From positions 124,001-188,000 of the forward strand of contig NZ_KB911261.1 in the NCBI RefSeq assembly GCF_000383415.1: a DNA stretch of 64,000 nt, written 5' to 3'. Source of the DNA: Hyphomicrobium zavarzinii ATCC 27496. GTDB taxonomy: Bacteria; Pseudomonadota; Alphaproteobacteria; Rhizobiales; Hyphomicrobiaceae. The notes under the pieces are model-generated. The model did no database searches, was not told the origin of the DNA, and saw only the letters and a program-made list of their open reading frames with translations. Both the position numbers and the translations under genes were made by a program. Below are positions 42,558 through 51,352 of the stretch, piece by piece; positions within the stretch are counted from its first letter, which is position 1, and every line of letters starts with the position of its first letter.

Positions 42558-43064
42558 ATGCAGGAATTCGAGCGCGTCTACATGCGCACGCTGCGTCACA
42601 TCTACGACACCGAGAAACAGCTCATCGCTTCGATCCGGATGCTCTCGTCATCGGTCACGAACCTCAAGCTGATGAGCGCGCTCAGAGAGATCGAGGCCCA
42701 ATCGCAGAGCCAGGCGACGCGTATCGAAGGGATTTTCGACACGCTGTATCTGGAAGCGCGCGGCGAAGCGTCTTGGGCGACCACAGCGCTGCTGCGAGAA
42801 GCGTGGGATTCGGCTTCGAGCCGCCCGGAAAGCGGCACGCGCGGATGCGCGGCAGCGTTGCTTGCCATCAAGCGCTACGAGATCACTCTCTATGAAGCGC
42901 TCCTGCGCTGGTCGGAGCAGTACGAATTCGACGAGATCATTCCCAACATCCGCCGCTCGATTGCGGAAGAACTCGTGCAGGCGAGTATTCTCTCTGAGCT
43001 TGCTTTCGGCGACGATGCTGCTGACGAGGCGCTCGTTCATACGGAGCGCGGCGCACTACATTGA
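42558..43064 (+). CDS. DUF892 ferritin-like protein (divergent paralogue)
   Basis: The 168-residue product has the same helical pattern as the neighbour: YMRTLRHIYDTEKQLIASIRM, REIEAQSQSQATRIEGIF, AIKRYEITLYEALLRWSEQY and AEELVQASILSELA. Several metal-ligand positions differ: the HQKETE site is EAQSQSQ here and EEHHAD is EELVQA, so metal binding may be impaired. It is divergent from the intact copy across a 176-base gap. It may be a degenerate or structural partner of the first. Confidence 0.82.
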   Translation: MQEFERVYMRTLRHIYDTEKQLIASIRMLSSSVTNLKLMSALREIEAQSQSQATRIEGIFDTLYLEARGEASWATTALLREAWDSASSRPESGTRGCAAALLAIKRYEITLYEALLRWSEQYEFDEIIPNIRRSIAEELVQASILSELAFGDDAADEALVHTERGALH

Positions 43065-43130
43065 TCCCTTGCCCAGCCGGTCGATCGAAGAGACAAAGCG
43101 CTTTTTTTCGCACCAGTTTCCGAAAATAAC

Positions 43131-43160
43131 AAAGCCGGCCCGAAGGCCGGCTTCATTATT
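43131..43160 (+). terminator. Terminator after the second DUF892 gene
   Basis: AAGCCGGCC (43132-43140) and GGCCGGCTT (43145-43153) pair perfectly around a CGAA tetraloop, followed by an AT-rich tract. It lies between the DUF892 gene and a convergent small gene. Confidence 0.8.
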
Positions 43161-43180
43161 TACATTACTCGTCTGCTTGC

Positions 43181-43258
43181 TCAGATCATGCCGAGCAGAT
43201 GGAGCACGATGAGGCCCGAGATCGGTACGCCCAAGGCCCAGAGTACGACGTAGCGCAT
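43181..43258 (-). CDS. 25-residue single-span membrane peptide
   Basis: A 26-codon frame encodes a peptide starting MRYVVLWALGVPISGLIV and ending HLLGMI: a short basic N-terminus and one hydrophobic helix with a GVPIS kink. AGGAAGA lies about eight bases upstream of the ATG, and the gene sits between a terminator and the response-regulator gene. Similar tiny membrane peptides are, from memory, recurrent in Hyphomicrobiales but are often missed. No function is proposed. Confidence 0.55.
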   Translation of the reverse strand: MRYVVLWALGVPISGLIVLHLLGMI

Positions 43259-43370
43259 TTTTGGTCTTCCTTATCGAGGGGACGTGAGGCTCTTACCTCT
43301 GCGTCCGAAGTGGATCCCTCCACTAACACTCGACCCTTCCGGAAGTTCCGCTCGCGCCTTTATGTGGCCG

Positions 43371-43979
43371 TTATTTCGGATCCGACGGCAGGAAGGCGCT
43401 GACCTTGCGAACCAGGTCAGCCACGTTCTGCGCACCGATGCGCTCCATGACCCAGGCCCGATAGGTTTCAACCGTGCGCGGGCTGATGCTGAGCTTGGCT
43501 GCGATCTGCTTGTTGGACATTCCGGCAGCCACGAACTCCAGCACCTCGCGCTGGCGCGGCGAGAGCGCCTTCAGCCGCTCTGCGATGTCGATACGTTCAC
43601 TGTTCTCCGTGCTCTGGCGGCGGCCCTTCTGCACCGCGTCCCACACGCTGGTGGCAAGCCGCTCGCCATCGTAAGGCTTCTCGAAGAAGTCGAACGCGCC
43701 TTCCTTGAGCGCGCACACGGCCATCGAAACGTCGGCGTGGCCGCTAATGAGGATCAGGGGCGCATCGCTGTTGCGGTATTTGAGCTCCCGCTGAAGCTCG
43801 AGCCCCGTCATGCCGGGCATCCGCACATCCGCCACAACGCAGGACGGCTTGGATTCGGGCAAATCGTCCAGGAAGGCTTCGGCGGATTCATAACAGGCAA
43901 CGGGAATGTCGCGGCTCTCGATGAGAAGGCGCATCGAGTGCAGGACAGCGGCATCATCGTCGATCAAAGCTACGGTCAC
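43371..43979 (-). CDS. FixJ/NarL-type response regulator
   Basis: This 202-residue regulator has a receiver domain (acidic pocket DDD at 7-9, phosphoacceptor D51 in VVADVRMPG, K101 in FFEKPYD) and a C-terminal LuxR-type helix-turn-helix (about 137-195: LSPRQREVLEFVAAGMSNKQIAAKLSIS, then RTVETYRAWVMERIGA). The layout is that of FixJ. Its ATG overlaps the stop of the upstream histidine kinase gene, so the pair is co-translated. The targets are unknown; the divergent TonB-receptor genes are candidates. Confidence 0.93.
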   Translation of the reverse strand: MTVALIDDDAAVLHSMRLLIESRDIPVACYESAEAFLDDLPESKPSCVVADVRMPGMTGLELQRELKYRNSDAPLILISGHADVSMAVCALKEGAFDFFEKPYDGERLATSVWDAVQKGRRQSTENSERIDIAERLKALSPRQREVLEFVAAGMSNKQIAAKLSISPRTVETYRAWVMERIGAQNVADLVRKVSAFLPSDPK

Positions 43980-45601
43980 TTCAGCATCCTTTGGTCGTTC
44001 TCTATTGATGTCGGGAGAGTAAAGGAAACAGCGGCCCCGCCGCCAGTGCTTTCGATCAGCAACTGGCCGCCATGAGCCTCGGCGGTCGAACGTGCGAGCG
44101 CCAATCCGAGCCCAAGACCCTCGCGTTTCGTAGTGGTAAACGGGGTCAGGGCGCGTTCCAGGATAACAGGATCGAAGCCGGGGCCGTTGTCACGAACCGT
44201 CACGATTACGCGACCCAGCTCCGACGTATCGGCCTCGACGAGGATGCGGCCATCCGGACGGCCGCCCCCTTTTATCGATTCCGCCGCGTTACGGATCAGG
44301 TTGATCAGGGCCTGCTGAATTTGCAGCCCATCGCACACCACCAACGGCAGATTGCGCGCAAGTCTCGTCTCGAGCGCGACGTGATTGGCCTGCATCTCGA
44401 AGCGGCAGTGCGAGACGGCCTCGCGGATCAGCTCCGCCGCCGACTGGGGAACCATCTCGTTGTGGCCGAGCTGAATGAGGTCGCGGAGACGGCGCACAAC
44501 CTCCGCCGCCCGGTCCACCTGGGCCACCGCGTGGCCCGCGGCCTGACGGGCCGCCTCGTTGTCGGGGGGCTGCTTCTCGACCGCCATCTTGGTGAGGCGC
44601 GTGTAGTTCGAAATGGCCGTCAGAGGCTGGTTTATCTCGTGCGCGAGGACGGCGGCGAAAGCCCCCATCGTGTCGAGACGTGCAGCCCGCTCCAGCGCCT
44701 CCTGGTTCTGGCGAAGCTGCGCCTGCGTTCTCAACTGCTCGTTCACGACGGCACCGATGGTGAGACCGGTGAGCGCCAGAACGATCATCAGGGCCTGATA
44801 CGCGGTGACCTCGCTGTCCTGGACGCCCGCATACTGCATGGCAGCCATGAGGCCCACTTGCGTCAGCACAAGGCCTGCGGTGACGCCTTCGAGGCCGAAG
44901 CGCACCGCCATCCACATCACCGGCAGAAAGAACAGATAGAACTGCTTTACCCGGAAGGTATCCGAGAGGCCGAAGACGGCGGCGAGCGTCAATGCCAGAA
45001 CGATGACGAGCGCGCCGAGCTCCAGCGACGGAACGAGCATGCGACGGCGCGTAAAGCCGATCAGCAGGAACGGCGTGAGCACCGTCACGCCGATCATGTC
45101 GCCGATCCAGAGCTGCGCGGTGGTCACGGTGACGTCTGCGGCCGCAACCAGCCCGAAGGCTGCGAGAAGTCCCACATAGACCACCGCGACGACACCGGTG
45201 CTCACGGCTGCCACCGCGATCAGCATCATCAGCGATCGCTTGGTGCTGAGCGTCCGGTCGAACCCCAAGCTCGGCATGGTCAGGAAGGCGGTCGCGGCGC
45301 CATAGCCCACGCCGACCACCGCGGCCCCGAGCACGTGCACCGCCGGAGGCAAAGGCAGCCCCAGCACGAACGCATTGACGATGAGGGGGGCGATGAACAG
45401 CCACGGGATGTAGTCGCGTCCCAGCAGGAGCACGAGGGCAAAGCTCAGGCCGGTCGCCGGGTTCCAAGGCGTGACGCCGATCGGCGTTATGGGGCTGATG
45501 TAACTCAGCCAGTCGATGGCGACGTAGGCGACGAGGTACGCCAGCCCAGCCAGGGCCGGAGGCCATGAGAACAGGACCGAGACGGGAAGGTTTCTCGCCA
45601 T
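43976..45601 (-). CDS. MASE1-domain sensor histidine kinase
   Basis: The 541-residue kinase has an N-terminal integral-membrane MASE1-type sensor of about eight helices (residues 5-290), then a HisKA dimerisation domain with the phosphoacceptor histidine in LAHEINQPLTAISNYTRL (H321) and an HATPase_c domain with the N box LINLIRNAAES, G1 VRDNGPGFD and the C-terminal TTKREGLGLGLALARSTAEAHGG. The HEINQPL H-box is that of FixL/DctB-like kinases. I chose the ATG at 45601, preceded by AGGA, over the ATG at 45625. It pairs with the overlapping FixJ-like regulator. The signal sensed is unknown. Confidence 0.92.
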   Translation of the reverse strand: MARNLPVSVLFSWPPALAGLAYLVAYVAIDWLSYISPITPIGVTPWNPATGLSFALVLLLGRDYIPWLFIAPLIVNAFVLGLPLPPAVHVLGAAVVGVGYGAATAFLTMPSLGFDRTLSTKRSLMMLIAVAAVSTGVVAVVYVGLLAAFGLVAAADVTVTTAQLWIGDMIGVTVLTPFLLIGFTRRRMLVPSLELGALVIVLALTLAAVFGLSDTFRVKQFYLFFLPVMWMAVRFGLEGVTAGLVLTQVGLMAAMQYAGVQDSEVTAYQALMIVLALTGLTIGAVVNEQLRTQAQLRQNQEALERAARLDTMGAFAAVLAHEINQPLTAISNYTRLTKMAVEKQPPDNEAARQAAGHAVAQVDRAAEVVRRLRDLIQLGHNEMVPQSAAELIREAVSHCRFEMQANHVALETRLARNLPLVVCDGLQIQQALINLIRNAAESIKGGGRPDGRILVEADTSELGRVIVTVRDNGPGFDPVILERALTPFTTTKREGLGLGLALARSTAEAHGGQLLIESTGGGAAVSFTLPTSIENDQRMLK

Positions 45602-45921
45602 TGCTTCCTGCCTCCACTCATACATCTGACTTCTCCAGCCAGGAATATCCGGTGCTTTACTCAGGAAATCCTCCCGATCGATGCCACCTCACGTGCGCGT
45701 CCCCAATTGCTGCCGTGCTCGGACATCGAGACGATGCGCATGAGTAAAAGACGCCGTCGTCCGTGTCCAGAAAGTGAAACTTTATATCAAAACACAAGCC
45801 TGAACACGGGACGCCTCCGGATAAACGGGCACGGAGCACGGGGAATTTAGGAATATTTGCCCGAGGGATAAAGGCTCGCGTGCCGGGAAATTCGGGCGAG
45901 AGTTCATGGGAGGGGGATTGA
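45602..45921. promoter_or_regulatory. Divergent region between histidine kinase and TonB receptor 1
   Basis: These 320 bases separate the kinase/regulator operon from the tandem receptor genes and must contain both promoters. An AT-rich stretch lies at about 45770-45800. The ribosome-binding site GGAGGGGG for the receptor is at 45909-45916. I found no Fur, Irr, cobalamin or other named motif. Confidence 0.45.
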
Positions 45922-48372
45922 ATGCTGGGACGCCAAAATCTCAAACTTACGGTCATGGCCGGCGCGGTTGGCCTGCTGACGACTCCGGCGGCGGCTCAGA
46001 CCGCCGCGCAGCCAGCCAATCAGGGTGCGCTTCCGCAAGTCGAGGTGGTGCAGAAGAAGAAATCTTCGCCCGCTCCGGTTGCAAAGAAGGGCGCGCCGGC
46101 GCAAGCCTCCTCGCCTGCGCCGCAGCCGGCACCAGAGGGTGACTTTGCGGAGGCCGGCCCTGGGGGCGCTACACGCGGCGCCGACGGACGTCCCGCCGGG
46201 AACTCGCCGAGCCTCAGCCCTGTGAGTCCTTCCACCGGGCTCCTGCCCAGCAATCTTCAAGACTTCGCGGGAGCCGCCTCGCGCGTCACGTCGGAGCAGC
46301 TCGAGGAGCAGCGCCCCCTCACCAACCACGAGGCCCTCGCGCGCGTGCCGGGCATCGTTACCGTGACCGACGACGGTCTCGGCCATCATGCCGGCATCGG
46401 CATCCGCGGCTCGAACTTCCGCCGCTCGCGCAAGGTGCTCGTCATGGAGGACGGCGCTTCGATCAACTTCTCGAGCTACCTCGATCCCTCGACCCATTAC
46501 ACGCCGCCGACAGACCGCTTGGAGAACATCGAGGTGCTGCGCGGCACGGTCGTCGCCTACGGCCCGCTCAACAACCACGGTGTCATCAACTTCCAGAACC
46601 TCAATCCGTTCGGCACCCCGGGAACCGTAATTAAGGGCGTGCTCAGCTACACGGACGATTCCAACAAGGAGATCGGCAACTATCGTCACGTCCGCACGCG
46701 GCAAAACCTCGGCAACGTGGGCGTCGTTGCATCCTATTCCGGCTCGGAAGCGCCTGGCTCGTGGGAAATCGAGCGGCTGCGCTACAACGACTTCTACGGC
46801 GCACTGGGCTTCAGAGGCTCGCAGCAGGATCTGACGATCTCCGGCTCCTACAATCGCCAGCGGGACAACTACGACGAGGACAACTTCGTCGGCACCGCCG
46901 CGGACTTCTTCGCCAACGGACACGCCAAGCCGTCCGCGCTGTTCGACGAGGAAGGTCTCCAGTTCAACACCTACAACGCCGAGCACTACAATCTGCAGCT
47001 CGCCCACAACTACTATGTTACGGACGACACGACGATCTCGACGCGGATCTACGGCCACAATCACGATCGCCGGCGCTTCTCCAGCCGGGAGGACGGCCCG
47101 GCCGAGGGCGGCTGGATGCGGGGACGTGAGCGCGAGTACGAAGTGTTCGGCGCCGAAAGCCGCATCGAATTCGCCAACGTGCCGATCGCAGCCAGCATCC
47201 GGCAGGACATCCAGGCGGGCGTTCGCTACGAGCGTCACAAGCTGACGAACTGCACGAGCTTCGGCCGCGTCGGAGAGGTGCTCGACGGCAGCAACAGCGG
47301 CAACTGCCGCTCGGAGGAAGGCGTCGACGGATACGAGGATGACGGCGAGATCTTCGAGTACAAGGCGGATTCGTTCGCTGCGTTCATCCAGTCCGCGATC
47401 CACCTCTCGCCGAGCCTGACGGTGACGCCCGGCCTGCGCTTCGAGAGCTACGACGTGACCGGCCGCGAAGTATTCCCCGGCACGGAAAGCGCCAAGTCGG
47501 ATCACGATCACGTCCTGCCGGGCATCGCCTTTGCCTGGGAGGCCTTGAACCGCACGACCCTCTACGGCGGATACCATCAGGGCTTTGCTCCGCACATCGT
47601 GCGCGACGTGGACCTCGACGGCTTCCCGCTCGACGAGGAGGTCGGAGACAACTTCCAGATCGGCGTGCGCTCGACCGCCATCAAGGGCTTCACGTTCGAC
47701 GTGGCCTACTTCCACAGCATCATCGACGACTATCAGCTCAAGGAAGCCTACTCGAACGCGGCGGGCGACGGCCTCTACGGCACGCTCGACGAGGTTGAGA
47801 TCAAGGGCGTCGAGCTGGCTGCTCGCATGGAAAGCGCCCCGTTCACCGGCGGACCGTGGAACTTCTTCGGCGAGGCGACTTACACCTACACCGACGGCAA
47901 GATCAAACGCGGCAGCGACTCGATCTTCGACTTCGAGAACTTCACCGCGGTGGATCAGGATGTCTCCGGCAAGCGCCTTCCGTTCACGATCGAGCACTTC
48001 GCCAATCTGACCGTGGGCGTGGCCTACAGGAAGCTCTGGGATGCGAGCGTGACGGCGACCTATCGCGGCGATTTCTTCACCAACGCGCAGAATACGAGCC
48101 CGCTGCTCTGCGTGGATGAGGAAGCCGCGACCGAAGCCGAAGGCGATGGCGTCTTCACGGGCTGCTACGGCGGCGACGAGATGGTCGGCGGCAAGGTCGA
48201 CGACGTGTGGCTGCTGTCGGCGCGCAGCAACTTCAATCTCACCGACAAGCTGACGCTGTTCGTTGCCGGCACCAACCTGACGGACGAACTCTACATCGCG
48301 GATCTCTCGGATGGCGCCAAGCCCGGCCAGGGGCGCACCATCTACGGAGGCTTCACGCTCAAGTTCGACTGA
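45922..48372 (+). CDS. TonB-dependent outer-membrane receptor 1
   Basis: The 816-residue receptor has a signal peptide (MLGRQNLKLTVMAGAVGLLTTPAAAQ), a possible TonB box PQVEVV (about 38-44), a 60-residue Lys/Pro/Ala-rich linker, a plug domain (about 105-235: LTNHEALARVPGIVTV, GIGIRGSNFRRSRKVLVMEDG, RLENIEVLRGTVVAYGP), and a barrel ending GRTIYGGFTLKFD. There is no STN signalling domain. The plug is FecA-like, so a metal-chelate substrate is likely but not identified. A paralogue follows in tandem. It is divergent from a kinase/regulator pair. Its length and C-terminal phenylalanine-ending strand are normal for an intact receptor. Confidence 0.9.
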   Translation: MLGRQNLKLTVMAGAVGLLTTPAAAQTAAQPANQGALPQVEVVQKKKSSPAPVAKKGAPAQASSPAPQPAPEGDFAEAGPGGATRGADGRPAGNSPSLSPVSPSTGLLPSNLQDFAGAASRVTSEQLEEQRPLTNHEALARVPGIVTVTDDGLGHHAGIGIRGSNFRRSRKVLVMEDGASINFSSYLDPSTHYTPPTDRLENIEVLRGTVVAYGPLNNHGVINFQNLNPFGTPGTVIKGVLSYTDDSNKEIGNYRHVRTRQNLGNVGVVASYSGSEAPGSWEIERLRYNDFYGALGFRGSQQDLTISGSYNRQRDNYDEDNFVGTAADFFANGHAKPSALFDEEGLQFNTYNAEHYNLQLAHNYYVTDDTTISTRIYGHNHDRRRFSSREDGPAEGGWMRGREREYEVFGAESRIEFANVPIAASIRQDIQAGVRYERHKLTNCTSFGRVGEVLDGSNSGNCRSEEGVDGYEDDGEIFEYKADSFAAFIQSAIHLSPSLTVTPGLRFESYDVTGREVFPGTESAKSDHDHVLPGIAFAWEALNRTTLYGGYHQGFAPHIVRDVDLDGFPLDEEVGDNFQIGVRSTAIKGFTFDVAYFHSIIDDYQLKEAYSNAAGDGLYGTLDEVEIKGVELAARMESAPFTGGPWNFFGEATYTYTDGKIKRGSDSIFDFENFTAVDQDVSGKRLPFTIEHFANLTVGVAYRKLWDASVTATYRGDFFTNAQNTSPLLCVDEEAATEAEGDGVFTGCYGGDEMVGGKVDDVWLLSARSNFNLTDKLTLFVAGTNLTDELYIADLSDGAKPGQGRTIYGGFTLKFD

Positions 48373-48837
48373 TCATCTCGCGTTTACGACTTACACGAAC
48401 TTCTCCCGCGAAAGTTCGGGCTCATGGCGGATCTGCCGGCATGGGCCCGAAGCCTTCCGAAATCGGCGCCTCCAGCCGGTGGACTATTGGCAAATCCGAT
48501 CTGCCAGGGGGCGCCAAGCCAAACCTCGACGCTTCCCAGGAATTAATCCCCGCTTTGATGCCACATCATCCCGTACATCTGCTCATAACTTCCTGATTTT
48601 ATTTGTTTTTTCGTAATTATACGGCGGCACTTACCCCGACCAATGCCACCGCATGGGACCATCCCGAGTTGCTGCGGCCCCCAGCTATCGAGAACATGCT
48701 GCAACTTTATAACAACACTATGCCCTTCCGTTGTGCGTGTGCTGTCGGCAACGGGACCCGGGTTACTTCGGCAAAAGAACCGACGGTGGGGATTACGGGC
48801 TGCGCTCCGGCATGGGCGCGGACGGGGAGGAAGCAGA
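48373..48837. promoter_or_regulatory. 465-base gap between the tandem receptor genes
   Basis: No gene is supported here. The centre (48590-48625) is a strongly AT-rich tract, unusual for this GC-rich window, and a second AT-rich patch lies at 48700-48720. This suggests the second receptor has its own promoter rather than depending on read-through. No hairpin terminator is obvious after the first receptor. Confidence 0.45.
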
Positions 48838-51258
48838 ATGCAATTCAAACACCAACTCAAACTTACGGTGATGGCGAGCGCTGTCGGCCTTATGGCCTCG
48901 CCCGCGAACGCACAGACTGCGGCGCAGCCCGCGAATCAAGGCGAGCTGCCGCAGGTCGAGGTGCTTCAGAAGAAATCCGCTCCGGCAGCGAAAAAGAAAT
49001 CCGCACCCTCCCAGGCTTACTCTCCTCCCGCACCTCAGCCGCCGGCGCCGACCCCGGTTGCCGAGGAAGCACCCGCGAACTCACCCTATGGGGCGGCAGC
49101 AAGCGGCGGGGCGGCAGCACGTGCCGAATCCGGGCCGCTTTCGCCGATCAACGCGCGCCAAGCGCTTCCCGGCGATCTGCAAAACTTCACCAGCGCGGGA
49201 ACGCGCGTCGACGCCGCGGATCTGGCGGAGCAGCGCCCGCTGACAAATCATGACGCGCTCGCCCGCGTGCCGGGCGTCGTCACCGTGATGGACGACGGCA
49301 TGGCGCGCCACTCGGGCATCGGCGTGCGCGGCTCGCCCATGCGCCGCTCGCGCAAAGTGCTCGTCATGGAAGACGGGTTGCCGATCAACTTCTCGACCTA
49401 TCTCGATCCCTCGACGCACTACACACCGCCGACGGACCGTGTCGAAAGCATCGAGGTCATGCGCGGCCCCGTCGTCAACTACGGGCCGCTCAACAACCAC
49501 GGCGTCATCAATTTCCGGAACATCTCGCCATTCGGCGCCAACGAGACGGTGATCAAGGGCGCGTTGGGCTACACCGAAGGCTCCGACAAGGATCTCAACA
49601 ACTACCGCCACGTTCATACGCGCCAGAACATCGGCAACGCCGGAATCGTCGTCTCCTATTCCGGTGCGGAAGGCGGCGGCGCGTGGGACAACGAGGAGCT
49701 GCGCTACAACGACTTCTATGGCGCAATCGGCCTCAAGGGCACCAACCAGGATCTCACGATCTCCGGCGGCTATTTCCGCCAGCGCGACCAGTATGACGAG
49801 ATCAACTTCGTTCCGAACGACGAGGACACGGGCTACCAGGAGTTCTTTGCCAACGGGCGCAACAAGTCGGGCAGCCCCTACTTCTTCGACGGCATCGCCT
49901 CGCTTGCCGGCTTGAGCAGCTATAACGCCGACTACTGGCGTATCCAGGCGACGCACAACCTCTACATCGACGATACGACGACGCTCACGACGCGTGCGTA
50001 CTACTCCGACAACGAGCGCAACCGCTTCTACGTGAATGCCGATCGCGGCGACTACGACGCCAATTCGTTCTTCATGCGCGGCCGCGAACGGCACTATCAG
50101 TTCTACGGCGCGGAATCGCGGATCGAGTTTGCAGACCGGCCGTTCATCGCCGGCATGCGCCAGGATATCCAGGCCGGAATTCGCTACGAGCGTCACGAAT
50201 TCACGAACTGCAACACGGTGGGTCTCGAGAACCAGGTTCTGGACGACGACACCAGCGGACGCTGCGATATCTTCACCCGCCTTCCGGAATTCAACGAGGA
50301 CCGGTCTCGCCGCTCCGACACCGATGCGGATGCCTTCTCGGCGTTCGTGCAGACCGCGATCCACGTGACGCGGAACCTGACCGTGACACCGGGTCTCCGC
50401 TTCGAGGACTATCGCATCAATCGCAACTCGATCCGCCCCGACGATGAGACCTCGGAGCAGCCGGGACGCTCGAGCTCGGATCACAGTGAAGTTCTGCCGA
50501 TGATCGCCGCCGCGTGGGAGGTTGCGCCGCGCACGACCGTATACGGCGGATATCACCAGGGCCTCACGCCTCAGGTCACCAGAGGCGTCGCCTTCCCTCT
50601 TCCCGACGAGAAGGGTGACAACTTCCAAGTCGGCGTGCGCTCGACAGCCATCCGGGGCTTCTCGTTCGATCTCGCCTACTTCCACAGCAACATCGACAAC
50701 TATCAGGTCAAATCGCCGTCGGCTCCGGACGGAGGCAACAACATCTATGGCGCGGCCGACGAGGTGAAGATCGATGGCTTCGAGATCGGCGCCCGGCTCG
50801 ACAGCCGTCCGATCACCGGCGGCCCGTGGAACTTCTTCGGTGAGACGATCTACACGTACGCCGACTCCGTGATCGAGCGCGGCGTGGACGGCGACGGTGA
50901 CGACGTATCCGGCAACATCGTGCCCGAGGTTCCCAAGCACTACGCAAACCTCACGCTCGGCGTCGCCTACAAGGCGTTCTGGGATGCCAGCGTGACGTGG
51001 ACCTATCGCGGCAGCTTCTTCACCGACGTCGGCAACAATTATGACATCGAAGTCGACGATGGAGAGGTGGAGTCCGGGTTTGTGGACGACGTCTGGCTTC
51101 TGTCGGCCCGCTCCAACCTCAAGGTCACGGACAACCTCTCGCTGTTCGTCTCAGGTACGAACCTCACGAACGAGTTCTACCTGTCGGACATCGACGAGGG
51201 CATGAAGCCGGGACCGGGACGCACCATCATGGGCGGCTTCTCTTACAAGTTCGACTAA
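48838..51258 (+). CDS. TonB-dependent outer-membrane receptor 2 (tandem paralogue)
   Basis: This 806-residue receptor closely parallels the previous gene: same signal peptide style (LKLTVMASAVGLMASPANAQ), same TAAQPANQG linker start, PQVEVL TonB-box-like segment, plug motifs LTNHDALARVPGVVTVMDDG and STYLDPSTHYTPPTDR, and C-terminal GRTIMGGFSYKFD. It is a tandem duplicate that has diverged mostly in extracellular loops (for example around residues 310-340 and 420-470). The ATG at 48838 follows GGGGAGG; the longer frame from 48643 is rejected. Different loops suggest a different ligand. Confidence 0.9.
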   Translation: MQFKHQLKLTVMASAVGLMASPANAQTAAQPANQGELPQVEVLQKKSAPAAKKKSAPSQAYSPPAPQPPAPTPVAEEAPANSPYGAAASGGAAARAESGPLSPINARQALPGDLQNFTSAGTRVDAADLAEQRPLTNHDALARVPGVVTVMDDGMARHSGIGVRGSPMRRSRKVLVMEDGLPINFSTYLDPSTHYTPPTDRVESIEVMRGPVVNYGPLNNHGVINFRNISPFGANETVIKGALGYTEGSDKDLNNYRHVHTRQNIGNAGIVVSYSGAEGGGAWDNEELRYNDFYGAIGLKGTNQDLTISGGYFRQRDQYDEINFVPNDEDTGYQEFFANGRNKSGSPYFFDGIASLAGLSSYNADYWRIQATHNLYIDDTTTLTTRAYYSDNERNRFYVNADRGDYDANSFFMRGRERHYQFYGAESRIEFADRPFIAGMRQDIQAGIRYERHEFTNCNTVGLENQVLDDDTSGRCDIFTRLPEFNEDRSRRSDTDADAFSAFVQTAIHVTRNLTVTPGLRFEDYRINRNSIRPDDETSEQPGRSSSDHSEVLPMIAAAWEVAPRTTVYGGYHQGLTPQVTRGVAFPLPDEKGDNFQVGVRSTAIRGFSFDLAYFHSNIDNYQVKSPSAPDGGNNIYGAADEVKIDGFEIGARLDSRPITGGPWNFFGETIYTYADSVIERGVDGDGDDVSGNIVPEVPKHYANLTLGVAYKAFWDASVTWTYRGSFFTDVGNNYDIEVDDGEVESGFVDDVWLLSARSNLKVTDNLSLFVSGTNLTNEFYLSDIDEGMKPGPGRTIMGGFSYKFD

Positions 51259-51288
51259 CTGCAAATCCTTCTCCCAGAAGGTGCAGCG

Positions 51289-51318
51289 ATCCCCGAGCCT
51301 GGCATCAGGCTCGGGGAT
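51289..51318 (+). terminator. Hairpin terminator after receptor 2
   Basis: ATCCCCGAGCCTG (51289-51301) and CAGGCTCGGGGAT (51306-51318) form a perfect 13-bp stem with a GCAT loop. It lies between the second receptor gene and the convergent metY. The T-run is poor on both sides. Confidence 0.75.
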
Positions 51319-51352
51319 TGGCTGTTCTGGGGGCCGTGGCTATGACAAGGGA

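Noticed and set aside
45602-45921. Cobalamin riboswitch or Fur box upstream of TonB receptor 1
   Set aside because: No B12-box-like sequence and no convincing palindromic Fur or Irr site could be found.
45904-50940. Two long minus-strand frames (697 and 619 codons) opposite the TonB receptors
   Set aside because: They look alike only because the receptors opposite are paralogues. Their composition is that of antisense shadows and they lack signals or domains.
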